From: Mikania micrantha
Taxonomy: Eukaryota; Streptophyta; Magnoliopsida; Asterales; Asteraceae
DNA length: 64,000 nt
NCBI GenBank assembly: GCA_009363875.1
Contig: CM018693.1
Coordinates: forward strand, 74,946,028-75,010,027
Direction of reading: 5' to 3'
In this document: positions 21,796 through 33,496 of the stretch, in pieces
Position numbering within the stretch: the first letter of the stretch is position 1
Layout of the letters: each line of letters starts with the position of its first letter
The notes under the pieces: generated by a model
Told to the model about the DNA's origin: nothing
Seen by the model: only the letters and a program-made list of their open reading frames with translations
The model's database searches: none
Translations under genes and position numbers: made by a program

Positions 21796-22900
21796 AACTA
21801 GCCGAAGGTACTGTAAAAAGTTGAGGGTACTTAAGCTTCATCTGGTCTTCACGTTCCCAGGTGAACTCAGCACCACGTTTGCCCTCCCATCGTACCTTTA
21901 CGATCGGGATACGGCTACGTTTGAGTTTCTTTACTCCATGATCCATGATTTCGACCGGACGTTCTATGAATTGCATGTTGTTTTGAACCTAAATGTCTTC
22001 CAGTGGAATCTGAACATCATGATCCGCCAAGCATCTCTTAAGATTAGATACATGAAATGTATCGTGAACATTGCTTAGCTCCACTGGATGTTTGAGTTTG
22101 TAGGCTACGGGACCAATCCTTTTCAGGATCTCAAAAGGTCCAACGTACCTTGGTGCAAGTTTCCCTTTCTTCCCAAATCGGACAACGCCTTTCCAGGGAG
22201 AAACTTTGAGTAAGACTCGGTCACCGACTTGAAACTCAAATGGTTTCCGACGTCGATCGGCATAGCTCTTTTGTCTATCCCTTGCGGCCTTAAACCTTGA
22301 TTGAATGATTGTGATTTTGTCGGTTGTTTCCTGAATGAGTTCAGGTCCAACGACCTGTGAGTCACCAACCTCGGTCCAACAGACCGGTGATCGGCACTTT
22401 CTACCATATAAAGCTTCGAATGGTGCACATTGAATGCTTGTATGGTAGCTGTTGTTGTACGAAAACTCGATGAGTGGAAGATGATTATCCCAACTCCCAC
22501 CGAAATCGATCACACAAGAACGAAGCATGTCCTCGAGTGTTTGGATAGTCCTTTCGCTTTGACCGTCGGTTTGGGGATGATACGCCGTGCTAAGATTAAC
22601 ACGAGTTCCCAAAGCCTTTTGCAATGATTGCCAAAAGCGAGAAGTTAAACGACTATCACGATCAGATATGATTGATGTTGGAGTACCATGATGCGTAATG
22701 ATTTCGTTGATGTACAAGGTAGCTAACTTCTCCATTTTGTAATCCTCTCGGATCGGGAGAAAATGAGCAGATTTGGTGAGCCGATCAACGATCACCCAAA
22801 TCGAAGGAGTTCTCGGCAACTAGGTTATGAAATCCATGGAAATTTGTTCCTATTTCCATTGAGGAATTTCAGGTTGCTGCAGAAGTCCCGATGGCTTTTG
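21794..22900 (-). pseudogene. Copy B integrase and chromodomain
   Basis: Integrase core with SIWVIVDRLTKSAHF, SIISDRDS (second Asp) and QTDGQSERTIQ (catalytic Glu), then the GPY/F-type tail (KLAPRYVGPFEIL, HDTFHVSNLKRCL), then a chromodomain-like end (IPIVKVRWEGKRG, TWEREDQMKLKYPQLF). The chromodomain is typical of Tekay/Del chromoviruses and directs integration toward heterochromatin in known relatives. A TAG lies just before the core (KLPRT codon position, about 22820) and another after PLEDI (about 21986). Confidence 0.85.
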
Positions 22901-23706
22901 ATGTTCTGCTTTGACTTTGGAACATGTTAGACATTTCCCCACATACAATGCTATGTCTTTCTTCATTCCTGGCCACCAGTAAGATGTTTTCAAGTCTTGA
23001 TACATCTTATCGGCTCCTGGATGAACTGAGTATCGCTACTTATGAGCCTCATCACAGATGAGTGTGCGCAATTCTTCTGACTTTGGAATCCAAATGCGGC
23101 CGTTGAGATATAACACACCATGAGATCGAGGTTCAAGTTTCTTCTCAATTCTGCAGTCTAAGTCTGTTTTTAGCTGATTGTCTGCACCAATTGTTGTTGT
23201 GCAATACGAATCAAGTCCTTCAAGTTTGGCTGTGTGTTGATCTCCATGGCTCTTACACGAATCGGTTTGACTGGTTCCTTACGACTAAGAGCATCCGCCA
23301 CCACATTGGCTTTACCCGGATGGTAGCGAATCTCACAGTCATAATCAGTTAGAAGCTCAACCCAACGCCGTTGTCTCATGTTGAGTTCTTTCTGATTGAG
23401 AATGTGTTGTAGGCTCTTGTGGTCCGTATAGATGACACATTTAGTACCATAAAGGTAGTGCCTCCAAATCTTCAATGCAAAAACCATAGCCCCTAACTCA
23501 AGGTCATGAGTTGTATAATTCTTCTCGTGAACCTTAAGCTGTCTTGAAGCATATGCAATCACCTTGTCCCGCTGCATAAGTACACAACCGAGACCAAGGT
23601 TTGAAGCATCGCAGTAGACAATGAAATCATCACTGCCCTCTGGAAGACTAAGGATAGGGAAGTTGCATAACTTCTGTTTAAGAAGTTGGAATGCATCTTC
23701 TTGTTT
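22901..23706 (-). pseudogene. Copy B RNase H and integrase zinc finger
   Basis: RNase H with YASRQLKVHEKNY, TDHKSLQHILNQ and ALSRKEP. A 1-base deletion (TCTGCACC at about 23181 versus TCTGTCACC in A and C) shifts the frame after QQL. Farther on, the HHCC finger (HPGADKMYQDL, then a CxxC) is still recognisable in another frame. Confidence 0.75.
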
Positions 23707-24402
23707 CTATCCCCATATGAACGCTTGACTTTTCCGGGTTAGAGTGGTAAGTGGCAAGGCGATCTTTGAAACGTTCGCGATGAACCTCCGATAATAGCCT
23801 GCCAAACCCAGAAATGAACGAATCTCTGTCGGGGTAGATGGGGTAGTCCAGTTCTTGATTGCCTCAATCTTCGCCGGATCTACATGTATCCCATCCCTGT
23901 TAATGACATGCCCTAAGAAGTGAACTTCTTTTAGCCAAAATTCACACTTTGAGAATTTAGCATAAAGCTGTTCAGCTCTTAGTAGTTCTAAGACTTTCTT
24001 CAAATGATCCTCATGTTCTTGCTCCGTCTTTGAATAAATCAGTATATCATCAATGAAGACGATAACAAACTGATCTAAGTATGGTCCGCAGACTCGATTC
24101 ATTATGTCCATGAACACTGCCGGTGCATTGGTCAGTCCAAATGGCATAACCACGAACTCGTAATGTCCATATCGAGTCCTAAACGCAGTCTTTGGTATAT
24201 CCTCATCATTTACTCTTAACTGATGATACCCGGATCGTAGATCAATTTTTGAAAAGCAAGTCGCTCCCTGTAATTGATCAAACAGATCATCGATCCTAGG
24301 TAGAGGATATCTGTTCTTGATTGTCAACTTGTTTAACTCACGATAATCGATGCACACACGAAATGAACCATCTTCTTGACAAAGAGAACCGGAGCTCCCC
24401 AT
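23707..24402 (-). pseudogene. Copy B reverse transcriptase
   Basis: RT from CIDYRELNK through FSKIDLRSGYHQ, VMPFGLTNAPAVF, FIDDILIYS and FLGLAGYYRRF, ending at TAG (23707-23709) after FIWG. The start of the domain (LFVKK) is severed from it by a 4-base deletion at about 24372. Confidence 0.85.
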
Positions 24403-26321
24403 GGAGAGAAACTCGGTCTTATGAAACCTTTGTCTAGAAGTTCTTGGAGTTGACTAGACAGCTTTTGCATCTCAGACGGTGCTAATCGATATGGTGACTT
24501 CGCCACTGGGTTTGCTCCAGGGACGAGATCAATTCTAAACTCCACTTGCCTGATAGGTGGTAATCCAGGCAAGTCTTCTGGGAATACGTCCGGATAATCT
24601 CTGATGACCGGAACGTCTCCAACTGCTTTCTTCTCAGGTTTCTTCTCTACTACGTGAGCCAGGAACGCAAAGTATTTCTTTTTCAGGTACTTCCTAGCAT
24701 TGATACACGACACAATCTTCAATTCTCGACAGGGTTTCTCGCCGTAAACTTGCATCATTTTGCCGGACGGTAGGGGAAGTCGAATAAATTTCTCCGAGCA
24801 TACCATCTCGGCGTGGTTTTTGGATAACCAATCCATTCCTACTACAACTTCGAAGCTTCCGAGTGTCATAGGAATGAGATCGATAAGGAAAAGATGATCG
24901 TTCAATCTCAATTCACAATCGCGGATTATTGAATTCACTAATATTGTCTTACCATTCGCTACTTCTACGGTGTAAGGAGCATCAAGTATAGATGGTTGTT
25001 TATTAAACAGGGGAGCAGTATTAGCAGAGACAAAACTTTTATCAGCACCAGTGTCAAATATGATAGAAACGTAATGATCATTAATGAGAAATGTACCCGT
25101 GATGACTGCCGGGTCCTCGCGTGCTTCGGATGTTCCGATAACAAAGGCACGAGCAGTAGCAGTTGTAGCAGTTGGGTTGAGTTTTGGGCACTGGTTTCTG
25201 AAGTGTCTTTCTGCTCCACAGTTGTAACAAGCCCTTCTACCAGTAGTAGCAGGATTAGCGGTGGTAGTTGTAGCAGCAGCTAGATGAGCAGATCGGCATG
25301 TTGCAGCCAAATGTCCCATCCGTCCACACTTGAGACATTTTTTGCATGGAATAGTTTGTAGGTGATGGTATTGGCATTTGGTACAAAGTGGAAACTGACC
25401 AGTATAGGGTTTTCTGGCCGTTGCAGGCTGTGGAATAGCAGTAACAGGAGTGGCTTGAGTAGGTGCAGCTGCAGTTAAGGCTGCATAGTTCTTGATTGTC
25501 TTTTGTTTCTGTTTCTTCTTTTTGGGTTGGTGCTGTTCAGGCTTCTTGCCTTCTTCAACCTGTGCTCTCTTATACCCCTTTCGAGTGAGCGCACCCGCTT
25601 TGACATATTCCTCAGTAAGGGTAGCGCCAAGATGAATCGCTGCCTCCTGAGTAGTAGGGCTACTCCCCATAACAGTTCCCGTGATGACTAGGGGTAATCC
25701 TTCAATGTACTTCTCTATCCTGTGGGATAGAGGAGTAACCAGATGTGGCACCAGAATGCACAACTCATGGAAACGAGTTGTATATTTCGCATTCTCGCCA
25801 CTGTCCTGAACTAAATTCCACATCTCCACTTCGAGTTTCTTCAGTTCATGGCGTGGACAGAACTGTTCCACAAGTAACTTCTTGAAATCCTCCCATGATA
25901 AGGCCAAAGCAACCTCTCGTCCTCTGGTGTTCTTCTCAGAATTCCACCAGGTGAGTGCGCCTTTGTGAAAAGCTCTTGAGGCCATCTTGACCTTCAGATT
26001 TTCAGGACATCCTGTGAAATCAAGGATATCCTCAATGCTCTCCAGCCATTGTAGTAGACTGGTAGCTCCCTTAGTACCAGCATACTTAGGAGGCTTAGCA
26101 TCATTGAACTGCTTGAAAGTGAAGTTAGCAGTTCCGGCGTTAGTGGCATTTGAGTTGTGTGCGGAATCATTGGTACTTCCCCGAAGATTCTGGGTGATAT
26201 CAGTGACCATACCCGGAATGACATCCCTCATATGTACAGCGATGGCACGGGCAATTTTGTTAATCTCATCATCGTGGCCACTTGTTGAACCCCCTCCGTT
26301 AGGGTCACGTCGAGGAGGCAT
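24373..26321 (-). pseudogene. Copy B gag-protease fusion reading frame
   Basis: Longest gag-pro frame of the array, from ATG 26321 (MPPRRDPN; the in-frame GTG farther 5' is unlikely in a plant mRNA). Capsid core (PPKYAGTKGATSLLQWL, ALTWWNS), basic linker, knuckles CLKCGRMGHLAATC and CYNCGAERHFRNQC, protease FDTGADKSF, GMDWLSKNHAEM, linker DYPDVFPEDLPGLPP and first RT residues FSPWGAPVLFVKK, then the frame is lost. Gag and protease run on as one frame without a break, so a single gag-pol polyprotein is the likely ancestral form. Gag and protease are intact; pol is not. Confidence 0.85.
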
Positions 26322-27980
26322 TCTACGAATAGAAGCCACAAGTGGTTCAGTAAGGAGAAAGGATACAATTGAATTTACATGATAAAGTTAGTAATATATC
26401 CATACTACTAATATTATCATTCAATTGTAATATGAGCAAATACACGTATAAGCAATCAACTTATTAGCATACTTCTCATGTGATTGTTTATGATGTCTCA
26501 GGATTTCACTCCACCAAACCTACACACTGACATTTTCCCAGTATACCGAAGATAGTTTATATATATAGGGCATACAAAAGGGTCAAGCAAGCTGCCAGCC
26601 CAGTCGCCAGCCCACCACCGCTTCGATATACCACGATCATGCCGTTGCTAGCATTTGGCAATGTGATTGTATTGATTTCCATGTATGTTTCATTGATTAA
26701 GAATCCCATGTTCTTTGATCACTGAACTATGATTGAATCTATGATTGAATTTTGATTGAATTATGTGTGCACCTACTAAGAATTGTTAACATGTAGAACT
26801 ACATCCTCTGCGTGCTCTACATTTTTCTTGTTAACCTATGTTAATAAGTACTAAACATGTAATCACTTAATATTTCACTTAAGGTTTACATTTAAAGAAT
26901 GTTCACAACTTGATTGATTCCCACACAATGGTTGTTTCATCAATGGTTGATTAACACAATGATTGTTTCACCCCATGGTTGTTCCTCAAATGATTGTATC
27001 CCGAATGTTTGACTAATGTTCAATGATTCCAGTTGCTCCCGAATCTTCACTTCAAATACGAATGCCGAATTCCCCCTGTCATACAGAAGATAGCTTATAT
27101 ATAGGGCTTACGTAGGGTCAAGCAAACCGCCTGCCCAGCCGACATCCCACCACCACTTCAGTATGTCAGAGCTTGGCCGCCATTTGTATTTGAAGCTAGG
27201 ACTCCAACTCTTGATTGATTATGATTGATTCATGATTGTCTCTTGAACTATGAATATGATTATGATTGTCAAAACCGAGGTTCTTGATTTACTAAAAATC
27301 AGGACCTTAGGTTTTAATATATGTGTCCTAGGTTAATTAACCTAGATTCTCAATACTTAAAGTATTGAGTATAATGATCTCCTTGTGTGAACTTCAACTA
27401 AAGAATACTGTTACATAGATTCTAAGTTATTAATTCCTAATGAAATGAATTCATGATAATGATATCATGATTAGAATTTCAGATCAAAGATACTAAGAAT
27501 ACAGATCTTTGCCTCTAAAATTCTGTAATGAACTCTGATTGAGAATTTCAGATCAAGGATACTAAGAATACAGATCCTTGCCTCTGATATCCTCTAATGA
27601 ACTCTGATTGAGAATTTCAGATCAAGGATACTAAGAATACAGATCTTTGCCTCTGAAATCCTTTAATGATCTCTGATTGAGAATTTCAGATCAAGGATAC
27701 TAAGAATACAGATCCTTGCCTCTGAAATCCTTTAATGAATATGTATGGAGGAATTTAGTTTGGTTTCTAAAGTTATAGAATTCCAATTCAAATTCCTTGA
27801 CTCGATATCTAATCTTAGAAAGTATCCCTAAGATCTTTCAAGCTTAATGTAGACTTAATGCTTACTTAAGCTTACTTAGATCCTAATTATCCCAAGCCTA
27901 TAGCACTTAGTCCTATGGGGTAGCTTAGGTTATAGTCTAGGTCATTTATAATTGGGTTTTTCCTAGTTCTCTACAACCTT
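26322..27980 (-). other. Copy B leader
   Basis: Same layout as the copy A leader: two TATA modules (about 26545-26640 and 27080-27175), palindromes, and the four 69-bp hairpin units at 27474, 27543, 27612 and 27681 (ending 27749). Unit 1 again carries the compensated CAAAGAT/ATCTTTG stem. Confidence 0.75.
27474..27749 (-). repeat. Four 69-bp tandem hairpin repeats, copy B
   Basis: Same unit length, number and stem sequences as in copy A, showing that the array is inherited by the family and was not made locally. Confidence 0.8.
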
Positions 27981-27993
27981 GGCTCTGATACCA
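27981..27993 (-). other. Primer-binding site, copy B
   Basis: Minus strand TGGTATCAGAGCC, three bases from the LTR2 end at 27997. Confidence 0.9.
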
Positions 27994-27996
27994 ACC

Positions 27997-30383
27997 TGTC
28001 ACACCCCCTACGCCGCGTGCGGAATCCACGGCGCGGTGACGATTGATGGTTTAATCATGCACAAGTATTGAATAAGAACAACCACAATGCATTACTAGGT
28101 TTCAAAATGTTTAGACCATTGTTTAGTTACAGACATTCTATCTATCTATCAAAAGAATAACAACTACAGACCCAAAATATAGTTTACAAGATAAGACTTC
28201 AAACAAGACAATTAAACAATTAGGATTTAGTGTGTTTCTAATCCATCCTAGCTTGTTTCTTCATCTTGTTCAATCTTAAAACGGTCTCCTTAGTTGTCCC
28301 TTAGAATTGTCTTAAACCTGATTACCTGAAACACGTGAAAAGTATCTGTCAACTACAAAAGTAGTTGGTGTGAACAATAGGTTTAACATTTGTAAATAAT
28401 GAGTCTGCATTGTAAGGCATATATATAAAACAATGAATGAAAAATACGTGGATGGTTGCTACCCAAACTAACATCAAGTCTGTAAAACGTGTCCAAACAG
28501 TCATCAGACTGTTTGCTAGAAAACCAACATATAATCAAGTCCCAAACTACGTTTGGAGTTAGAAAATTTGTCAGCAACATTGATATAACCATTCGTAACC
28601 AAATCCTGCAGTTAGCTTTTAAAACATATTTAAAAGTTAACTCCAGAATTAGGTCTGCCCAATTGTGTCCGCTTTCCCTTGTTGTGATCACCCAGTACTA
28701 ACGCTAAATGAATATGTAACTTGATGTGTGTATAAGTTTGTTCACAACGATGAACACCATGCTTTTGAAAACTTGAATTGAAACTCTTTGATTGAATGCC
28801 TTATTTGATTTTCCATGATTTGAAAACTTCCCATGAATACCATGAATACCAATGATTGAAATAACTTGTTTGAATACCATGAATACAAATGATTGAAATA
28901 ACTTGTTTGAATACCATGAATTGAAATTCTTTGCTTGAATACCATGAATTGAAAACCATTGGTTGAAATCCTTGTATTGAAACCCTTGATTTAATACCAA
29001 AGATAGTGTTCTTGTGTAATAACAAGGTTTATAACATATCATTTTTATCAAAAACACAAGTTTATAGCAAAAGAGTTTATAATATCCCATTAGTTAAAAG
29101 TGTTTAGCATTCATTAAACCATTGGTGTAAAGCTGATATAAAACAATATAAAGAACCTTTATAAAACCTTTTTAATAGCAACAATTTTAACCCTAGGGTT
29201 CGGCAAGCTGATCAACGAACCATGCAAGGTTCGCTGGCTACTGGAATGGTTCGTCCACATGGAAGCTTCGGCTGAGGTTCGGTGGTCTTGTAGGTTCGTT
29301 TGCTCAACAAGGGTTCGGTTGCTGCATCAAGGTTCGTCGAGGGTGAGTAGGGTTCGTCTACCTTCAGCATCCAGAAGGTTCGTGTCTCATGGTTCGGGCT
29401 GAAATGGTTCGTGAGCAGGCAGGAAGGGTTTGGGAGTGGTTCTACACACATACAAAACCCTATATTTCGTGATCTTTCTCAAAGCATACCTCTATTTTGG
29501 CCGGACAAATCTACAGATCTCTTGTACTTTCGTGTAGGGAATGTCGAGAGCTTCGCGTGGACACCAAGAACACCTAATTCCGTTGAGAAACGAGCGAGAT
29601 ACGCACGTTCAAAGCTTGGATTTCTAGAGAGAGAGAGAGGATGGATGGGAATTCTAGAGAGAGAGAGGGTTTGGCTGAAATAAATGAGCCAAAATGGAAG
29701 AAGTAAGTGCTTTTATGCCCCGGTGGTTTCCAGCGTGTTCGGTCTCGCTCGGTGTAGGTTTCACGTATTTTTACGTACGCGCCACCATTATTAAGAAAAT
29801 AATATTTTGAATTGTTTTTGATGAGTTTCAAAATTGTAAAAATGTAAAATAAATTATTTCACTTATTTTTACTCTTCGTTCGTTGCCAGATCGTTAAACA
29901 AATGCAATTTCGTGTATACCCGCAATCGCGTACGTTTTTCGATCGTTTTATTTATTTATAGTCGTTTACTTGTAATTATAAGTTCAAAATTCGTATCATT
30001 ATGGATCGTCACCCATAACTATACTCAGTCTCGCTTACGTATTACGATTTTGTTTAATTAATTCGTTTTTCATAATATTCGTCTAAACAATACGCACTAA
30101 CAGTGTCCCATTACACGAACGTAGTACATGTATAAGGCATACCCCAGAGTCCAGCTACCTGCCTTATCTGACGCCGTCCCACCACTGTTTCGATATAATA
30201 CGATACTGTTCTTGCCTAGCGAAATCGACTGTAAATAAATAATACATACTTGTTCCTATTAATTAAGATCATATCACACACAAACACAATCATGAACATA
30301 TGAATCACATTGACTGATTGAACATGAGTACACATTGTTCTACACTGTTTATGACTACCATAACTAAATATACAGATGTTACA
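27997..30383 (-). mobile_element. LTR2: 5' LTR of copy B and 3' LTR of copy C, deleted form
   Basis: Same termini as LTR1 but 2387 bp. Compared with LTR1 it lacks about 1.05 kb (LTR1 19256-20300; junction at about 29191, AACC shared at both ends) and about 270 bp (LTR1 about 20555-20826; junction at about 29447, ACACA shared). The first deletion removes the donor-like site and the TGGGCY cluster, the second removes part of the GGTTCG cluster. The acceptor-like site stays (AG ending at 28326). Confidence 0.85.
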
Positions 30384-30416
30384 GTCTCCCCTAGTTAAGG
30401 GAATTTCGTCCCGAAA

Positions 30417-30896
30417 TTAACTAGCCGAAGGTACTGTAAAAAGTTGAGGGTACTTAAGCTTCATCTGGTCTTCACGTTCCCAGGTGAACTCAGCACCACG
30501 TTTGCCCTCCCATCGTACCTTTACGATTGGGATACGGCTACGTTTGAGTTTCTTGACTCCATGATCCATGATTTCGACCGGACGTTCTATGAATTGCATG
30601 TTGTTTTGAACCTGAATGTCTTCCAGTGGAATCTGAACATCATGATCCGCCAAGCATCTCTTAAGATTAGATACATGAAATGTATCGTGCACATTGCTTA
30701 GCTCCACTGGAAGTTTGAGTTTGTAGGCTAAAGGACCAATCCTTTCCAGGATCTCAAAAGGTCCAACGTACCTTGGTGCAAGTTTCCCTTTCTTCCCAAA
30801 TCGGACAACGCCTTTCCAGGGAGAAACTTTGAGTAAGACTCGGTCACCGACTTGAAACTCAAGTGGTTTCCGACGTCGATCGGCATAGCTCTTTTG
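30417..30896 (-). pseudogene. Copy C pol 3' fragment (integrase tail, chromodomain)
   Basis: Open from QKSYADRRRKP to the stop at 30417: GDRVLLKVSPWKG, APRYVGPFEILERIG, HDTFHVSNLKRCL and the chromodomain (IPIVKVRWEGKRG, TWEREDQMKLKYPQLF). Unlike copy B it has no stop after PLEDI. Its upstream part lies 16.7 kb away, starting at 47630, because family D inserted between two neighbouring codons. Confidence 0.85.
30892..30896. other. Target site duplication, left (TTTTG)
   Basis: TTTTG at 30892-30896 is repeated at 47630-47634. Copy B, without the insertion, reads GCTCTTTTGTCTATCCC here, with one TTTTG. This fixes both ends of the inserted D unit and shows that integrase-mediated insertion made a 5-bp duplication. 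Confidence 0.95.
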
Positions 30897-31271
30897 TGTG
30901 ACACCCGGCAATTTCAGGTAAATTGCAACTCTTACAACTTTACATTTCACATTCATACTCGTTGCATTTCATTTAATTATGGTTAATTAGATGAACTGAA
31001 ACAAACACAAACACAATTGAATTGTGCATCACACGTTGATTAGGATTAATCAAGCGTGCAAACACTTCGTAAAACACGAACACAAACTATCAAAGATAAT
31101 TCAAGGAATTATCGAAACACACATATGAGTCTCGCGAACGTTGGTGATCAAACCCATGTGCTATTATACGATTATGTGCTAAACATGTATTAGATGCTTT
31201 GGATAAACGTTAGGGATCGAGTACGAGCGAAATCGTATCAACGAAATCGAAAAACAAGAAAATGGAGCCAT

Positions 31272-31423
31272 CGCGGTACGCGACAACCACATCGCAAAAG
31301 GCTTCGCGGAACGCGAAGCAAGCCGGGAGTCGGGACTCCCGAATTCCATCGCGGTACGCGGTAAAGGATTTTGATCGGCCTCCGCGGTACGCGAAGGCCA
31401 TGTAGATCACAATTTTTATAAAA
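31272..31423 (+). promoter_or_regulatory. Candidate core promoter of LTR D1
   Basis: CGCGGTACGCG at 31272, 31350 and 31383, the variant CGCGGAACGCG at 31305, and the hairpin CGGGAGTC/GACTCCCG (31324-31341), followed 24 bases after the last word by TATAAAA (31417-31423) and a pyrimidine-rich leader. Identical sets lie in D2 (38346-38497) and D3 (45420-45571). Confidence 0.55.
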
Positions 31424-32617
31424 CTCAATCCCATTCATTCTGTTCGATTTCTTCACACCTTCTCCGATCTTCTACTCATCTTCTCGACCCTAAACCTCTG
31501 CCAAACTTGTTCCAAGCCCTTGGTAACTCTTTTGGAAGTATTTCCCTCATCCTTGGCAAGCTTGAAGACCTTAGAGCTTGGAGAGGAAGCTAGGAGGATA
31601 GAAGTTACGATTCACGCACCGAATCACCATCACCAGGAGCTGTTACTACTGAATCTCATCGTCAAGGAGCTTCTAAGGTAGTTTTACTTGTTTATTAATG
31701 GTTAGATCACACATGCAATGGGTAAAAACCCACATGCAACTCCATACGGTTATAGTGCACGAACGTGTTGGTGATTTGATGAGTATCTGTTGTAGATCTA
31801 CTGATTTTATAATATAGAAATGATGGATTTGAGTTTTGGTTAAGTTAAGTTTGATTTTGTGATGACTTGGGCAAACTTGCCATAAAAGGAAACTTTTATG
31901 TGCAAGTCTTGGATTTGTAATGATCTAGACATGTTAGACATGTCTAGATGTTGTTAAATGTGTATTGGAGTGTTTAGAAACACATTGGGATATTTGATTT
32001 TGTCAAAAACTTGGTTTTGTAGAAACTTACTATTTATGGAAAACTTTTGTAAATCAAAAGAGGGCTTTTGATGTTTTAAAACGTTTTGATGAACTTGGAT
32101 TATTGAAATATGTTTAGAAATGGTTTTTTTGCATATTTGGAAACTTGGATTTGTGAAAACGAACTTTTAAACGGATACTTTCCAAATAAGGAAACTTTAT
32201 TTGGGCAAAACGGCATAAATGATGATTTATGCGCAAACGACATGTTTTAAGGGTCTAAATGTATTTTATAAACATATTAAAGGTATTAACATCATGAAAT
32301 GGAATTTCATAACCACACCTTCTTAAATGGGAAACTTTCTAAAAATGGTAACTTGTGCGAGTAGAGTCGTAGGACGCATTTTGATGTCTTATGTGCATTG
32401 AGACACATAAACACAACAATCGTGTCACCAACGATTCGTCGAGTCTCACTAGTCACACACACACACACTCGGTTGAGCACACCGACACTTGGAGTTGTAT
32501 GGACTACAACGCACCACAGAACACATACTTACACCTATACGATTATAGGTGCTTACTAGCAGGACTGCTAGCTTTCGCAGTCGCGAACACCACATAAGAC
32601 CGGAACTACTTCATCAG

Positions 32618-33100
32618 GTGAGTTCACGGCCCCTTTTTATCTTTCTACCTTTGGGGAGAAAACATTGCATACAACTGATTTTGATCAACATACATACTTT
32701 TGGGAACATTGGTACATACTTATATCGTATATACATATGTGTGGCATTCATCCACAAAACTGATAAGTCCTCATTAAACACATCTCGAACCGTTAATAGC
32801 GCGTAGCGCTTAGCGTGGTAATTCTGAATAGTACTATTTGGGCCTGACAAGCCCCACTGTTGTGCGCCGTATGGCCTCCCCGACTGGAGGTTGGAACAGT
32901 GCATAATTGACCAATAAACATTGTCATTGTCTAGTTGGATGGACATGGCGGGAGGCAGCATGTTAGCTTCGGTTTCGAACCCGCATATGATATATAAAAC
33001 TGCAAAACATTTACTTTAAACATTTTGATGTTTACTGCTGATACAAACCTGTGCTCTCACCAACCTTTGTGTTGACCCTTTTACTCGCATGTTTTCTCAG
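32618..33100 (+). promoter_or_regulatory. Candidate leader intron within LTR D1
   Basis: CAG/GTGAGTTCACGGCCCCTTTTT at the 5' side matches the plant donor consensus. The 3' side has CTCACCAAC, TGTTGAC 24 bases before the AG, a T-rich tract and TTTTCTCAG/GT. 483 bp. The same positions in D2 are 39692-40175 and in D3 46766-47249. Confidence 0.5.
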
Positions 33101-33483
33101 GTAACTAAGGCACGCACACAAGGATAGGATGCTAGGATGGAGTCCCATGCATCAGCTTTAGTGTCTTAGGCAATTTGATAACGATTGACAATTGTTTTGT
33201 TATGTAATGTTAAATACTTAAACCGCTTCCGCATTACTACTCTTTAAGTTTTCAAAACTGATTAAACTTATGCTTCCGCAACTTATAATTACACTGTTGT
33301 TTTGACAACTTAAACTTTTTACTTCCGCAACTCTGATTCTACTAAACTCTTTTATCCAAGTTATTGGATGTACGTATGAAACCACACATGTAGGTCTCGC
33401 AACATTGTGTGACCGGAGACTGCGATCCTGACTGGTCTTTCTCGCGCCCCGTTCGGGACGGGATTTCTCGGGGTGCGACAGAT

Positions 33484-33496
33484 TGGTATCAGAGCC
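33484..33496 (+). other. Primer-binding site, D internal 1
   Basis: TGGTATCAGAGCC, initiator-Met type, three bases after the LTR end. The second copy is at 40559-40571. Confidence 0.9.

Larger units (their letters stand above)
21761..27996 (-). mobile_element. Copy B internal region, chromovirus family ABC
   Basis: Complete from PPT to PBS between LTR1 and LTR2: gag, protease, RT, RNase H, integrase and chromodomain in Ty3/gypsy order. It is disabled by a 4-base deletion at the start of RT, a TAG between RT and RNase H, a 1-base deletion near 23186, and stops near 22820 and 21986. Confidence 0.9.
30897..33480 (+). mobile_element. LTR D1 (5' LTR of the D array)
   Basis: TGTGACACCCGG to GGGGTGCGACA, 2584 bp, plus strand. 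It holds GC words and TATAAAA (31272-31423), a CT-rich leader, donor-like CAG/GTGAGTT (GT at 32618), TTGAC and TTTTCTCAG ending at 33100. It differs from D2 at eight positions by my reading (seven substitutions, one G in a G run) and D2 and D3 agree against it at all eight. Confidence 0.95.

Noticed and set aside
31210..31456. Short minus-strand frames rich in Arg/Pro in the D LTRs
   Set aside because: Arise from the CGCGGTACGCG words and are found only as LTR copies.
32453..32468. CA microsatellite in the D LTRs as regulatory repeat
   Set aside because: Short simple repeat, same length in all three LTRs, nothing to suggest function.
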